Below the pieces are notes generated by a model. It was not told the origin of the DNA and made no database searches. It saw only the letters and a program-made list of their open reading frames with translations. The position numbers and the translations under genes were made by a program. Of a stretch of DNA of 21,119 nt, positions 1-7,035 are shown piece after piece; position 1 is the stretch's first letter; each line of letters starts with the position of its first letter. This DNA is from Desulfofustis sp. (GTDB taxonomy: Bacteria > Desulfobacterota > Desulfobulbia > Desulfobulbales > Desulfocapsaceae): NCBI GenBank assembly GCA_030145365.1, contig JAQYVS010000011.1:1-21119 (forward strand), in the 5' to 3' direction.

Positions 1-1
1 G

Positions 2-424
2 GTTTCAAAGATTCTTCTTCCCATTGACGGCTCCAAACATTCAATCAACGCTATCGACTCTGCCATTTATCTGGCCAGACTTACCGGGGCACAAGTCACA
101 GCCGTGTGCTGTTACGATTGGACTGGCAATATGCACGAGATTGTCGAGACAGTAATTGATGAACTCAAAGAAAAACTGCAGCTTCAGTCTCAGACAATCC
201 TGGACGAAGCCGCTCGCAAGCTGCAGCTCGGAGAAGTCAACTTTGTTACAAAATCAATCTCCGGTTCACCGGGGACCATTTTGAGTAAGCTTGCAAAATC
301 AACGGAATTTGATCTGATAATCATGGGCTCCCACGGCCACTCAGAAATCGCTGGGCTCCTCCTTGGCAGTGTAACACACAAAGTGCTCAATACCATTTAC
401 TGTCCGGTTCTGGTGGTTCCCTAG
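2..424 (+). CDS. Universal stress protein (UspA family), 5' end cut by window edge
   Basis: The reading frame is open from base 2, so the true start lies before the window; the first in-frame ATG at 104 is internal. The visible 140 residues begin with a typical UspA first strand (KILLPIDGS) and end with CPVLVVP, the usual last strand. Near the C-terminus is GSHGHSEIAGLLLGS, which fits the G-2x-G-9x-G(S/T) ATP-binding motif of the ATP-binding UspA subfamily. Such proteins are small cytoplasmic alpha/beta nucleotide-binding proteins linked to stress and growth arrest; a specific role cannot be read from sequence. The next gene on this strand begins 423 bases downstream with its own promoter, so they are probably not co-transcribed. 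The family call is firm; only a few N-terminal residues appear to be missing. Confidence 0.93.
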   Translation, partial: VSKILLPIDGSKHSINAIDSAIYLARLTGAQVTAVCCYDWTGNMHEIVETVIDELKEKLQLQSQTILDEAARKLQLGEVNFVTKSISGSPGTILSKLAKSTEFDLIIMGSHGHSEIAGLLLGSVTHKVLNTIYCPVLVVP

Positions 425-722
425 ATCATTTTCGGCTTCCCTATCGATGATAAAAATCTGAATTTTCACAACCACGGTGCAGATTTTGCCATATTGGTAA
501 GTATCGCAGATACTTCTTGGTCATGAAACTCAAGAAACCAAGTAAAACATTTCGCTGATTCAACGAATCATGTGGAGTGATTGTATCGGTTCTTGCACCT
601 GTCACTTTTTCGATAGATTTTCCCACATTTACAGCTGTGCTCAGATAATTCAGACTTGCGCAGGATTATGCTTCATTGCAGGCAGCAATATAGTAAGGGA
701 TGTCAATCAAAAAACTATCTTA

Positions 723-751
723 TTGACATCTGGTCTTACCAGATTTAACAT
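723..751 (+). promoter_or_regulatory. Sigma-70-like promoter for the malic enzyme gene
   Basis: A perfect -35 box TTGACA (723-728) is followed after 17 bases by TAACAT (746-751), a 4/6 match to the -10 consensus. The leader to the start codon at 848 would be about 90 bases. The spacer is almost filled by a perfect inverted repeat, which suggests repression by steric block. A TATAAT at 775-780 is an alternative -10. Confidence 0.55.
728..744. promoter_or_regulatory. Operator-like perfect inverted repeat in the promoter spacer (site 1)
   Basis: ATCTGGT-CTT-ACCAGAT is a perfect 7-bp inverted repeat with a 3-base centre. It starts at the last base of the -35 box and ends two bases before the -10. 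The core TGGT-NNN-ACCA is the pattern bound by many GntR-family regulators of the FadR subgroup (PdhR and LldR types respond to pyruvate or lactate; this is family knowledge). A regulator of that type is a sensible guess for a malic enzyme, but none is encoded in the window. Confidence 0.6.
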
Positions 752-807
752 GCTGTTTAATTAAATTTGTTCAATATAATTTAGATAGTACCTAATTAAT
801 CAATTTC

Positions 808-822
808 TCTGGATTAACCAGA
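808..822. promoter_or_regulatory. Second operator-like repeat before the ribosome binding site (site 2)
   Basis: TCTGGATTAACCAGA shares 12 of 15 positions with the core of site 1 (TCTGGTCTTACCAGA at 729-743). Both half-sites keep TCTGG and CCAGA. The two cores are 79 bp apart centre to centre. This copy lies in the untranslated leader, 14 bases before the GGAG Shine-Dalgarno at 836-839. Two similar sites around one promoter point to a dedicated regulator, perhaps with looping. Confidence 0.5.
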
Positions 823-847
823 ATCTTATTCAGCTGGAGAGAGAACT

Positions 848-3124
848 ATGGCCACTGACATCTATTCTGAAGCACTTGAATATCATAGAAGCGGTAGAAA
901 AGGGAAAATCGAAGTTGTTGTTACCAAACCTTTTTCAACCCAGAAAGATCTTTCTTTGGCCTACAGCCCAGGGGTTGCCCAGCCATGTCAGGAAATTGCA
1001 GACGACAAAGAACAGGCTTACGAGTATACGGCCAAAGGTAATCTGGTTGCCGTAATTTCCAACGGCACCGCCGTTCTCGGGCTTGGGAACATCGGTGCCG
1101 TTGCCGGAAAACCTGTGATGGAAGGCAAAGGTGCACTCTTTAAGAAATTTGCAGATATCGACGTATTTGACATTGAGGTCAATACAGAAGATCCCGACGA
1201 ATTCGTCAGAACGTGTGAGCTGATTTCTCCGACATTCGGGGGTATTAACCTTGAAGACATCAAAGCACCTGAGTGTTTTTATATTGAAGAAAAACTGAAA
1301 CAAAAAATCGATATTCCTGTATTTCACGATGACCAGCACGGTACGGCGATCATAACCGGTGCCGCCTTTCTCAATGCCATCGAAATCACCGGTCGAGACA
1401 TCAAGGATGTCAAGGCTGTTTTCAATGGGGCTGGAGCGGCCGGTATAGCATGCGCTCAGATGTTTGTATCCCTTGGCCTACCAAAAGAAAATCTGATTAT
1501 CTGTGACTCAAAAGGAACCATATACAGAGGCCGTAGCGAGTCGATGAACCCGTATAAGGAGCGGTTTGCAAATGATACCCCCCACCGTACCTTGGCCGAA
1601 GCTCTGGTGGGGGCCGATCTTTTCTGCGGGGTCAGTGTTGCCGGTGTTCTGAGCAAGGAAATGGTTAAAACCATGGCGGATAAACCAATCATATTTGCCA
1701 TGGCCAACCCGGAACCAGAGATATCCTATCCCGATGCAGTTGAAGCCCGACCTGATTGTATCATGGCCACCGGGCGCAGCGATTATCACAACCAGGTAAA
1801 CAATGTACTCTGTTTTCCATTTCTGTTCCGCGGTGCCCTGGATGTACGAGCCACAGAAATAAATACAGAGATGAAAATTGCTGCGGTTAGAGCAATAGCG
1901 GATCTTGCCAAAGAAGAAGTTCCGGACCAGGTACTACGCGCATACGGTGTGGAACGCTTTGAGTTCGGGCCCACATATTTGATCCCGACCCCGTTTGATC
2001 CCCGGGCCCTGCTTCGTATTGCTCCGGCGGTTGCCAAAGCGGCCATGGATACAGGTGTTGCCCGAAACCCGATCGATGATCTGGAAAAATATACCGAACA
2101 CCTGGAGTCGACTTTGGGGATGTCCAAGGCAATTCTGCGCTATATCGCCAACAGGGTAAAAAAAGAACCAGTCCGAGTTGTGTATCCGGAAGGTGAAAAT
2201 AAAAAAGTTGTCCGGGCCGCTGTCCAGGTAATGGAAGCAAACCTGGCAATTCCGGTTCTTTTGGGCAACAGGTCAAAAATCAAAAAGCTGCTTGAACAAT
2301 ATGGGTTAACAGATCATGGGATTGAGATAATCGATCCGGCCATCGAAGAGGAACGGATTGAGCGTTATGCGGTTGGTTATTTTAATAAGAAGCAGCGCAA
2401 GGGTATAACCCTACCCTATGCCAGAGACATTATGCGGCAAGATACCGGGTACTTTGGGGCAATGATGCTCAGTTCCGGTGATGTGGACTCCATGGTATAC
2501 GGCCAGTCCCTGCCATATCCATACGCTGTAAGACGTGTTCTCTCCTGCATCGGCAAGAACTCAGAGCACAAGACCGTTGCCAGTGTCTATATGATGGTCT
2601 TTAAAAACCGTACCCTGTTTTTCGCAGACACTGCCGTCAATATCGATCCGTCGGACCAGCAGCTGGCAGATATCGCCGTCTCAGTTGCCGAGTTCGTCAA
2701 GGAGTTTGACATCACCCCCAAAGTGGCAATGCTCTCTTATTCAAATTTTGGCTCATCGGAGACACCCAGTGCTGCAAAAGTAGCCAGAGCCACCTCACTG
2801 ATCAAAGAAATTGCTCCCGATCTCAAGGTAGAGGGGGAGATGCAGGCTAACATGGCTTTCAATACTGAATTACGTGAAGAGCTGTTTCCGTTTTCCGCCT
2901 TGAAGGGTGAGCCGAATATCCTGATTTTTCCTGATCTGAATGCTGCCAACATCGCCTACAAATTGTTCATGCGTTTGGCTGAAGTTGATACCATCGGGCC
3001 TATTCTGGTCGGGTTAAACAAATCCGCCCATATCATAGAACGTGGCTCAGATGCTGAGAACATATTCAATCTCACCACCCTGGCCGCACTGAAGGTCAGG
3101 CAGAATGTAAGCTCAGGGGGCTGA
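848..3124 (+). CDS. maeB: NADP-type malic enzyme with C-terminal phosphotransacetylase-like domain (MaeB)
   Basis: Malic enzyme oxidatively decarboxylates malate to pyruvate and CO2 with reduction of NAD(P)+, or runs in reverse. The 758-residue length is that of the MaeB multidomain class. The N-terminal catalytic part carries SPGVAQPC (about 40-47), the region of the catalytic lysine (GKPVMEGKGALFK), the metal-site stretch VFHDDQHGTA (158-167) and the dinucleotide-binding GAGAAG (194-199). From about residue 440 the protein continues as a phosphotransacetylase-like domain (starts near VRVVYPEGENKK). In MaeB this domain is regulatory, binding acetyl-CoA or acetyl-phosphate, and is not thought catalytic; that is family knowledge. 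GGAG at 836-839 sits 8 bases before ATG 848. In an acetyl-CoA-making autotroph the enzyme would link pyruvate and C4 acids. NADP over NAD preference is inferred from the family. Confidence 0.96.
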   Translation: MATDIYSEALEYHRSGRKGKIEVVVTKPFSTQKDLSLAYSPGVAQPCQEIADDKEQAYEYTAKGNLVAVISNGTAVLGLGNIGAVAGKPVMEGKGALFKKFADIDVFDIEVNTEDPDEFVRTCELISPTFGGINLEDIKAPECFYIEEKLKQKIDIPVFHDDQHGTAIITGAAFLNAIEITGRDIKDVKAVFNGAGAAGIACAQMFVSLGLPKENLIICDSKGTIYRGRSESMNPYKERFANDTPHRTLAEALVGADLFCGVSVAGVLSKEMVKTMADKPIIFAMANPEPEISYPDAVEARPDCIMATGRSDYHNQVNNVLCFPFLFRGALDVRATEINTEMKIAAVRAIADLAKEEVPDQVLRAYGVERFEFGPTYLIPTPFDPRALLRIAPAVAKAAMDTGVARNPIDDLEKYTEHLESTLGMSKAILRYIANRVKKEPVRVVYPEGENKKVVRAAVQVMEANLAIPVLLGNRSKIKKLLEQYGLTDHGIEIIDPAIEEERIERYAVGYFNKKQRKGITLPYARDIMRQDTGYFGAMMLSSGDVDSMVYGQSLPYPYAVRRVLSCIGKNSEHKTVASVYMMVFKNRTLFFADTAVNIDPSDQQLADIAVSVAEFVKEFDITPKVAMLSYSNFGSSETPSAAKVARATSLIKEIAPDLKVEGEMQANMAFNTELREELFPFSALKGEPNILIFPDLNAANIAYKLFMRLAEVDTIGPILVGLNKSAHIIERGSDAENIFNLTTLAALKVRQNVSSGG

Positions 3125-3126
3125 AT

Positions 3127-4386
3127 TCAGGAGCCTGTTCCCTCATAATCAGTCTTTAGACTGAGATAGAAGGTGATCAGAACCAGAACTGCCGACACAG
3201 CAAAGAGCAGCCGGTAGGAATTTTCCTGCAGATAGGAAAGCTGGTCCAGCATTTTACCAAACAAGAGGGGAAAGCCGGCGGCAAACGGCAGAGTCAAAAT
3301 CGAAGCCATGGAGAAGTATGGGGTGGTATCCGATTTGGCGGCAAATCTTTTCACCGAAGGGGCATAGACCATATTGCGAATGGCCCGAACACAACCGAGC
3401 ATGTAGCTTACCAGGAAAAATGTGGGCGGGGACGGAATTAAGACAAGCAGTCCCAAGAGAGTAATCGTTATACTTTTGGACATAACGAATTTCTGCTTCA
3501 GACTCAGTAGATTCATCGTTCCCAAAAAGATATTTACGGTGATCGACCCAGCGTAAATACAAGCAACAAAGATACCGGCAGCAATTGCCGGCGCTACCCC
3601 ATAAAATCCGGTTGCATAATTGGCGTAAAAGGACAGTACCGTTAGAATCACATAAAAATCGAGATCAGCTGCCAGAAACACCAAAAATCTACGGTTGTTA
3701 AGGATTTCTGCCAACGATTCTTTGGTATGGCGAAAGAATGAAAGAGTATCCGGTTTCGGAGTCTCTGGATCAGCAATCTCTTTAGTCAGTAAAAAACTCA
3801 GCGAACCCAAGACAAAGAGCAAACCGGTAACAATAAAAACGTAGGCCGATGAATTAAGCGAAAACGCATATTTTTCTACGACCTTCAGAATGAAAAAGGA
3901 AGAGATGATCTTGGCAATATTCTGAAAAAGCATCATATAACCAAAACTGGGTACCAATCTGGCTTCGGAAAATATCCTGACATTATAGTTCAGCCATATG
4001 GGAATCGTCAGACCGAGACAGACGGAAAACAGTCCATAGGATGCAAAGAAAAACATCAGAACATTTGAGGCATTGCCAATAATAAGGATGATCAGACCGA
4101 AAATGAGAACGGATAAAGCAGTGATCAGGTGCAGATAGAGCACCAGAAGCCGTTTGTACCGATAGTTCCGTGAAAAATAACTGGAAAACAGTGGGAAAAA
4201 TGAAATCCCAACAATGAGCATAGACGGTACAATACCAATGGCGAAGCTGGAAGCACCCTGCGATTTCAGAAAAAGCTGAAGAAAGGTAGACTCCAGCACA
4301 ATTGGAAACCCGAGACCCCAGAAAAATTCGGCAACCGATACTCCAATTACATTGCGTCTGAAATAGCGGTCTTTATAACTGTCCAT
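3127..4386 (-). CDS. MFS transporter, about 12 membrane segments, substrate unknown
   Basis: This 419-residue protein is strongly hydrophobic throughout, with about 12 predicted membrane spans in two halves. A hydrophilic central loop (about 205-235, containing ADPETPKPDTLSFF) separates the halves, which is the classic major facilitator layout. A basic cytoplasmic loop SRNYRYKRLL follows the second span, like the MFS loop 2-3. I cannot assign a substrate. Its ATG lies 28 bases after the stop of the DUF166 selenoprotein gene on the same strand, so it is probably the last gene of that operon and may export or import a metabolite of that pathway; its Shine-Dalgarno is weak. Its 3' end meets the malic enzyme gene head-on with only 2 bp between stops. 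It could equally be an independent efflux carrier. Confidence 0.85.
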   Translation of the reverse strand: MDSYKDRYFRRNVIGVSVAEFFWGLGFPIVLESTFLQLFLKSQGASSFAIGIVPSMLIVGISFFPLFSSYFSRNYRYKRLLVLYLHLITALSVLIFGLIILIIGNASNVLMFFFASYGLFSVCLGLTIPIWLNYNVRIFSEARLVPSFGYMMLFQNIAKIISSFFILKVVEKYAFSLNSSAYVFIVTGLLFVLGSLSFLLTKEIADPETPKPDTLSFFRHTKESLAEILNNRRFLVFLAADLDFYVILTVLSFYANYATGFYGVAPAIAAGIFVACIYAGSITVNIFLGTMNLLSLKQKFVMSKSITITLLGLLVLIPSPPTFFLVSYMLGCVRAIRNMVYAPSVKRFAAKSDTTPYFSMASILTLPFAAGFPLLFGKMLDQLSYLQENSYRLLFAVSAVLVLITFYLSLKTDYEGTGS

Positions 4387-4414
4387 TCAGGTCCGCTTTC
4401 ACAACTATTGCTGA

Positions 4415-5047
4415 TTATAGATGCGAGAGGATTCTTTTTATTGCATCTGACAACGCTTTACTATGCACCCTCCCGGCAAAGTGCACCGGACTCTTGCCAT
4501 GGAGAGGATCCCAGCCTGCCGGATCGGCAAAACAATAAAACTGCGTATCCAGTCCTATTTTCCTCGCGGCATCTTCAATGTCAACGCCAAGCAACCGTTG
4601 CCCAGCTTCCCATGAAGCTCCGCAGGGTGCTCCGCGAACCACTCGGACCCGGCTGATTTTTCCTTCTTCTATTTCCACCTCATACTCTGGGGCGCCAAAG
4701 CGATCGCCATAGTTACCGAGACCAACCTGCCTCGGGAGCCCGCATCACGTGGGCGGCGTCAGAGCCCACTTGCTGGAGAGTTTTTTACCTGACGATATCA
4801 TCGGGATATTTTTTCGGGCACACAGTTCTGCCAAATCATGAGACAAGTCCCGGTGGATCAGGAAATCAAGAACCAGGTCTGTATCAAGATCAACGGGAAG
4901 ATACGGGCTCGTATCATCAAGCACTTCTTCCAATTCCTCATCAATGGAGATGATATCCAAGGTAATTATGTCACTTCCATGTTCACGTACGGCGGCAATC
5001 TTTCGCTCGCCACTGCCGTTCTGCTGGAAAACCGCAACCCGCTGCAT
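4415..5047 (-). CDS. dfsP: DUF166-family selenoprotein with in-frame UGA (Sec101-Cys102)
   Basis: Read through one TGA (4745-4747), this is a single 210-residue protein. ATG 5047 is preferred over the in-frame ATG at 5086 because AAGGAG lies 9 bases before it. The N-terminal half starts MQRVAVFQQNGSGE and is rich in acidic residues. The UGA follows SKWALTPPT and is itself followed by a Cys codon, giving Sec101-Cys102. The frame then stays open for 108 more residues with conserved-looking blocks RGAPCGASW (138-146), FYCFADP (170-176) and HGKSPVH (183-189). A SECIS-like hairpin follows the UGA (separate entry). The sequence resembles Pfam DUF166, known from methanogens and anaerobes and sometimes mislabelled thymidylate synthase. 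I recall the name DfsP for DUF166 (seleno)proteins, but cannot check it here. Function is unknown; Sec-Cys suggests redox or metal chemistry. A nonsense mutation is the alternative, made unlikely by the hairpin and the intact downstream half. Confidence 0.85.
4716..4735 (-). promoter_or_regulatory. Bacterial SECIS element (selenocysteine insertion hairpin)
   Basis: On the coding strand CCGAGGC (4735-4729) pairs with GUCUCGG (4722-4716) to give 7 bp, one of them G-U, closing the six-base loop AGGUUG. The loop starts at the 17th base after the UGA. Bacterial SECIS elements sit just downstream of the UGA inside the coding region, with the loop about 16-37 bases away and a G among the first two loop bases; both hold. 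The E. coli fdhF element, from memory, has loop AGGUCU preceded by GC at nearly the same distance. It would bind SelB; the selA, selB, selC and selD genes must lie elsewhere. Confidence 0.82.
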
Positions 5048-5086
5048 AGTGTTATTCTCCTTACATTCCGCCGCTGGCAGATTCAT

Positions 5087-5473
5087 TCAAATATCAAGTC
5101 GGACCCATCGGGTACAGAATCTGTTGGCACTCTCCAGAAGCGCTCTAAAACCAACGGTCTCATGTCCTGCCACCTTGATTGCTCCACCACTGTCACGATA
5201 TATAACCAGCCCACTAGTTAATTGCTCATCGGCCCCACCGTTTCTGATAATGACCGGTCCAGACATGGGGGTTATATCGAGTTCATCATCCTGGTACTGG
5301 TAATAAGCAGTTTGTGCCAAAGCATGGAATTCATGTTTGTTGGCTGAACCTGAGCTATGCAATCCTTTAATATAGCCTGGTTCTTCAACAGCCTTATCAG
5401 GCACCAGCAACACACACGTACAATCGGTAATATGTGTTGCATCAAACTCAAGGGTAATCATATCGCTGCTCAT
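5087..5473 (-). CDS. Unrecognised 128-residue protein between MetE-like and DUF166 genes
   Basis: I do not recognise this family. The protein is hydrophilic, with no signal peptide or membrane segment, so it is probably cytoplasmic. It holds three cysteines: a Cys-Thr-Cys pair near residue 20 (TDCTCVLLVPD) and one near the C-terminus (ANRFCTRW). It contains short stretches suggestive of beta strands (GPVIIRNGG, SGLVIYRDSGGAIKVAG). Its ATG overlaps the stop of the upstream MetE-like gene in an ATGA, so translation is probably coupled. Its own stop lies 39 bases before the selected start of the DUF166 gene, inside the leader carrying that gene's Shine-Dalgarno. It is therefore almost certainly expressed with both neighbours and may act in the same methyl- or redox-linked process. 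Confidence 0.8.
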   Translation of the reverse strand: MSSDMITLEFDATHITDCTCVLLVPDKAVEEPGYIKGLHSSGSANKHEFHALAQTAYYQYQDDELDITPMSGPVIIRNGGADEQLTSGLVIYRDSGGAIKVAGHETVGFRALLESANRFCTRWVRLDI

Positions 5474-6540
5474 ACCTTGAATCGTTTTCTTATTTCGGTT
5501 GAGACGTCCCTTGTCAGTTCAAGTACTCGCGTTGTCTGCTCCTGTGAAACGGTTCCCGTACCGCAACTCGGAGTGATCAACGTTTGCTCAAATATGGTCT
5601 GTTCAGAAATGCCAAGTCCAGTCAACTCTTTCAGTTGTTCAAACCATGTTTCAACAAGGCCTTCACTGGATTCCTGTTCAATGAATTCAGGTGCAGTCGG
5701 CACGATTCCCGAAGCGAGAATGCCGCCGCGGGAGAAAAAGGATTTCAGATGATCGGGAAACAGGATCAGCTTGTCAAAATATGAATATGCGTCAAAACTG
5801 ACGATATCGACTCCGGTATCAAAAATAACCGGCCATTCGGTATTGGCACACACATGAATTCCGGTCAAGCCACCCTCTTCCTTGACTCCGGCAAACACTT
5901 CACCGAAGCAATTTTTAATATCGTCGGGTGTAATGGTAATAAAGGCCGAGGACCCGAACCCTGCCAGTCCAGGCTCATCGAAAAAGACCAGCGGGCTATC
6001 TTTAATTTCAGCCATTTTTCTGGTTTGATATTTCGCCTTGAGGGCCAGCAGCTTTAATGCTGCATCACGGATCTGATCATCATAAAACAGGGCTCTGCCC
6101 TTTTGATCCACTAGACCGGTGCAAAAGGTTATAGGTCCGGTCAACTGCCCTTTCAAAGCAACCAGGTCCTGCTGCCTCTGTTGTGCAGCTGCAAGAAAAG
6201 CATAAAACCCTGCTGACTCAAAGGCCGACATGGCAAAACGAGAATCTTCAAGTTTACTCATCCCTTCACTTACCGACAGATAATCTTCGAAAAATGAGAG
6301 AAATTCAGTTTCAAAATCAGCCGTTGAACTATCAATATAGGTCTTATCGTTCTTATGCGTTATCCCGGGCATGCCTGGCAGAAACTGGAGCAGCATTCCT
6401 TCTTCTTTATAATGAGGAAGCTGGGGCCATAACGGGATCTGCGGGGTATAATCAAAAATCAGTTCCACCGCCTCCCGGTGGTCTTTATGAGGCAGGCTGC
6501 CGATCAATACCGGCAAACTTTCAGCGACAAATTGAGCCAT
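5470..6540 (-). CDS. UROD/MetE-like methyltransferase, candidate core methionine synthase
   Basis: The 356-residue length matches one catalytic MetE barrel without the N-terminal folate-binding half of classical MetE. It carries FFDEPGL (187-193), GIHVC (His229-x-Cys231, the start of the MetE zinc site) and ITPSCGTGT (Cys326, the late zinc cysteine). The glutamate expected about 20 residues after the HxC is not evident; VSFDAYSY falls there, with Asp250. Core methionine synthases lacking folate domains are known (MesA-MesD). MesB occurs in anaerobes with the Wood-Ljungdahl pathway and is thought to take methyl groups from the corrinoid iron-sulfur protein; acsC and acsD lie about 4-11 kb away. 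MesB assignment is inference, and a methylthiol:corrinoid methyltransferase is also possible. AAGG lies 6 bases before ATG 6540. It is first gene of a run with the unknown protein (4-base overlap), the DUF166 selenoprotein and the MFS carrier. Confidence 0.75.
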   Translation of the reverse strand: MAQFVAESLPVLIGSLPHKDHREAVELIFDYTPQIPLWPQLPHYKEEGMLLQFLPGMPGITHKNDKTYIDSSTADFETEFLSFFEDYLSVSEGMSKLEDSRFAMSAFESAGFYAFLAAAQQRQQDLVALKGQLTGPITFCTGLVDQKGRALFYDDQIRDAALKLLALKAKYQTRKMAEIKDSPLVFFDEPGLAGFGSSAFITITPDDIKNCFGEVFAGVKEEGGLTGIHVCANTEWPVIFDTGVDIVSFDAYSYFDKLILFPDHLKSFFSRGGILASGIVPTAPEFIEQESSEGLVETWFEQLKELTGLGISEQTIFEQTLITPSCGTGTVSQEQTTRVLELTRDVSTEIRKRFKV

Positions 6541-6818
6541 ATGACACCTTTTAAATTACTATGCAGATTACTTCGACCAACAACACCAGAGAACAGTAAT
6601 CCTCTGAATTTTCTTGTCACCATTTTTTTATCAGGTTCAGATATATAACCAATTTTTCCAAAATGTTATTGAGGTATTGGCAAATTAATGATTAAGACTT
6701 ATTGATTATCTATGTTTGTTATAGAAACAACCATACGCAGATATGGAAGAGTCAAACAAGATGTTGTACCAACATAACTGGCAACAGAACTGGATAACAA
6801 ATCAACAGAGAGGGAGCC
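6541..6818. other. Divergent intergenic region (278 bases), AT-rich
   Basis: This gap separates the MetE-like operon (minus) from the 60-residue orphan (plus) and must hold both promoters. On the plus strand TTGGCA (6677-6682) could be a -35 box with a weak TATTGA 17 bases on (6700-6705). On the minus strand there is a TATATATC stretch near 6640-6650 without a clear -35. I see no riboswitch fold I can name; in particular no recognisable SAM or cobalamin riboswitch. Confidence 0.4.
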
Positions 6819-7001
6819 ATGAAAATCAGCCGCGATAAAACTTTGGTAGAACTTACACCTGAAACACCTGAAGAGGTTAAGGATTTGGAAGCTCTTTGGA
6901 GAGTCATTATCGATTGTGTTAAATCCAACAAGAAACTGGTTCCGGTCGGTGAGTACATCCCGGGTCAAAAGGAGATTGCCCGCTTTAATATTGAGGATTA
7001 A
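6819..7001 (+). CDS. Unrecognised 60-residue acidic protein
   Basis: The start has a good Shine-Dalgarno (GAGGGAG ending about 4 bases before ATG 6819) and the gene is followed by a strong intrinsic terminator 35 bases after its TAA, both of which argue for a real expressed gene. The protein (starts MKISRDKTLVELTPETPEEV) is hydrophilic and helical-looking in the middle (VKDLEALWRVIIDCVKSN), with one Cys, and ends acidic. No signal peptide or membrane segment is present. I do not recognise a family. Its monocistronic layout is typical of small regulatory or stress proteins, but no function can be assigned. Confidence 0.72.
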   Translation: MKISRDKTLVELTPETPEEVKDLEALWRVIIDCVKSNKKLVPVGEYIPGQKEIARFNIED

Positions 7002-7035
7002 TTTCCGTAAACCCCGATTTATACAGACCACTTCC

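Larger units (their letters stand above)
425..847. other. 423-base intergenic region upstream of the malic enzyme gene
   Basis: I see no convincing gene here. The first part holds an 8-bp inverted repeat (AAAATCTG at 453-460 and CAGATTTT at 480-487, 19-base loop). It could fold in RNA after the stress-protein gene, but it is AT-rich and lacks a clear T-tract, so I do not call it a terminator. The second part is AT-rich and holds the promoter and two operator-like repeats listed separately. A perfect TATAAT at 775-780 is a possible second -10 box, but it lacks a good -35. Confidence 0.6.

Noticed and set aside
453..487. 8-bp inverted repeat after the UspA gene as a terminator
   Set aside because: The stem is AT-rich, the loop is 19 bases and no T-tract follows, so the call would be unsupported.
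570..764. 64-codon plus-strand frame upstream of maeB
   Set aside because: It overlaps the promoter and operator, lacks a Shine-Dalgarno and has a composition unlike the neighbouring proteins.
4415..5086. Two separate hypothetical genes, or a DUF166 pseudogene with a nonsense mutation
   Set aside because: Both halves are in the same frame, the inter-segment reads open, a Cys codon follows the TGA, and a SECIS-like hairpin stands at the right distance. The second half has only a GTG in mid-domain as start, without a good Shine-Dalgarno.
6541..6818. SAM or cobalamin riboswitch upstream of the MetE-like gene
   Set aside because: I searched by eye for the conserved boxes and stems and found none. 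The region is AT-rich without a convincing multi-stem fold.
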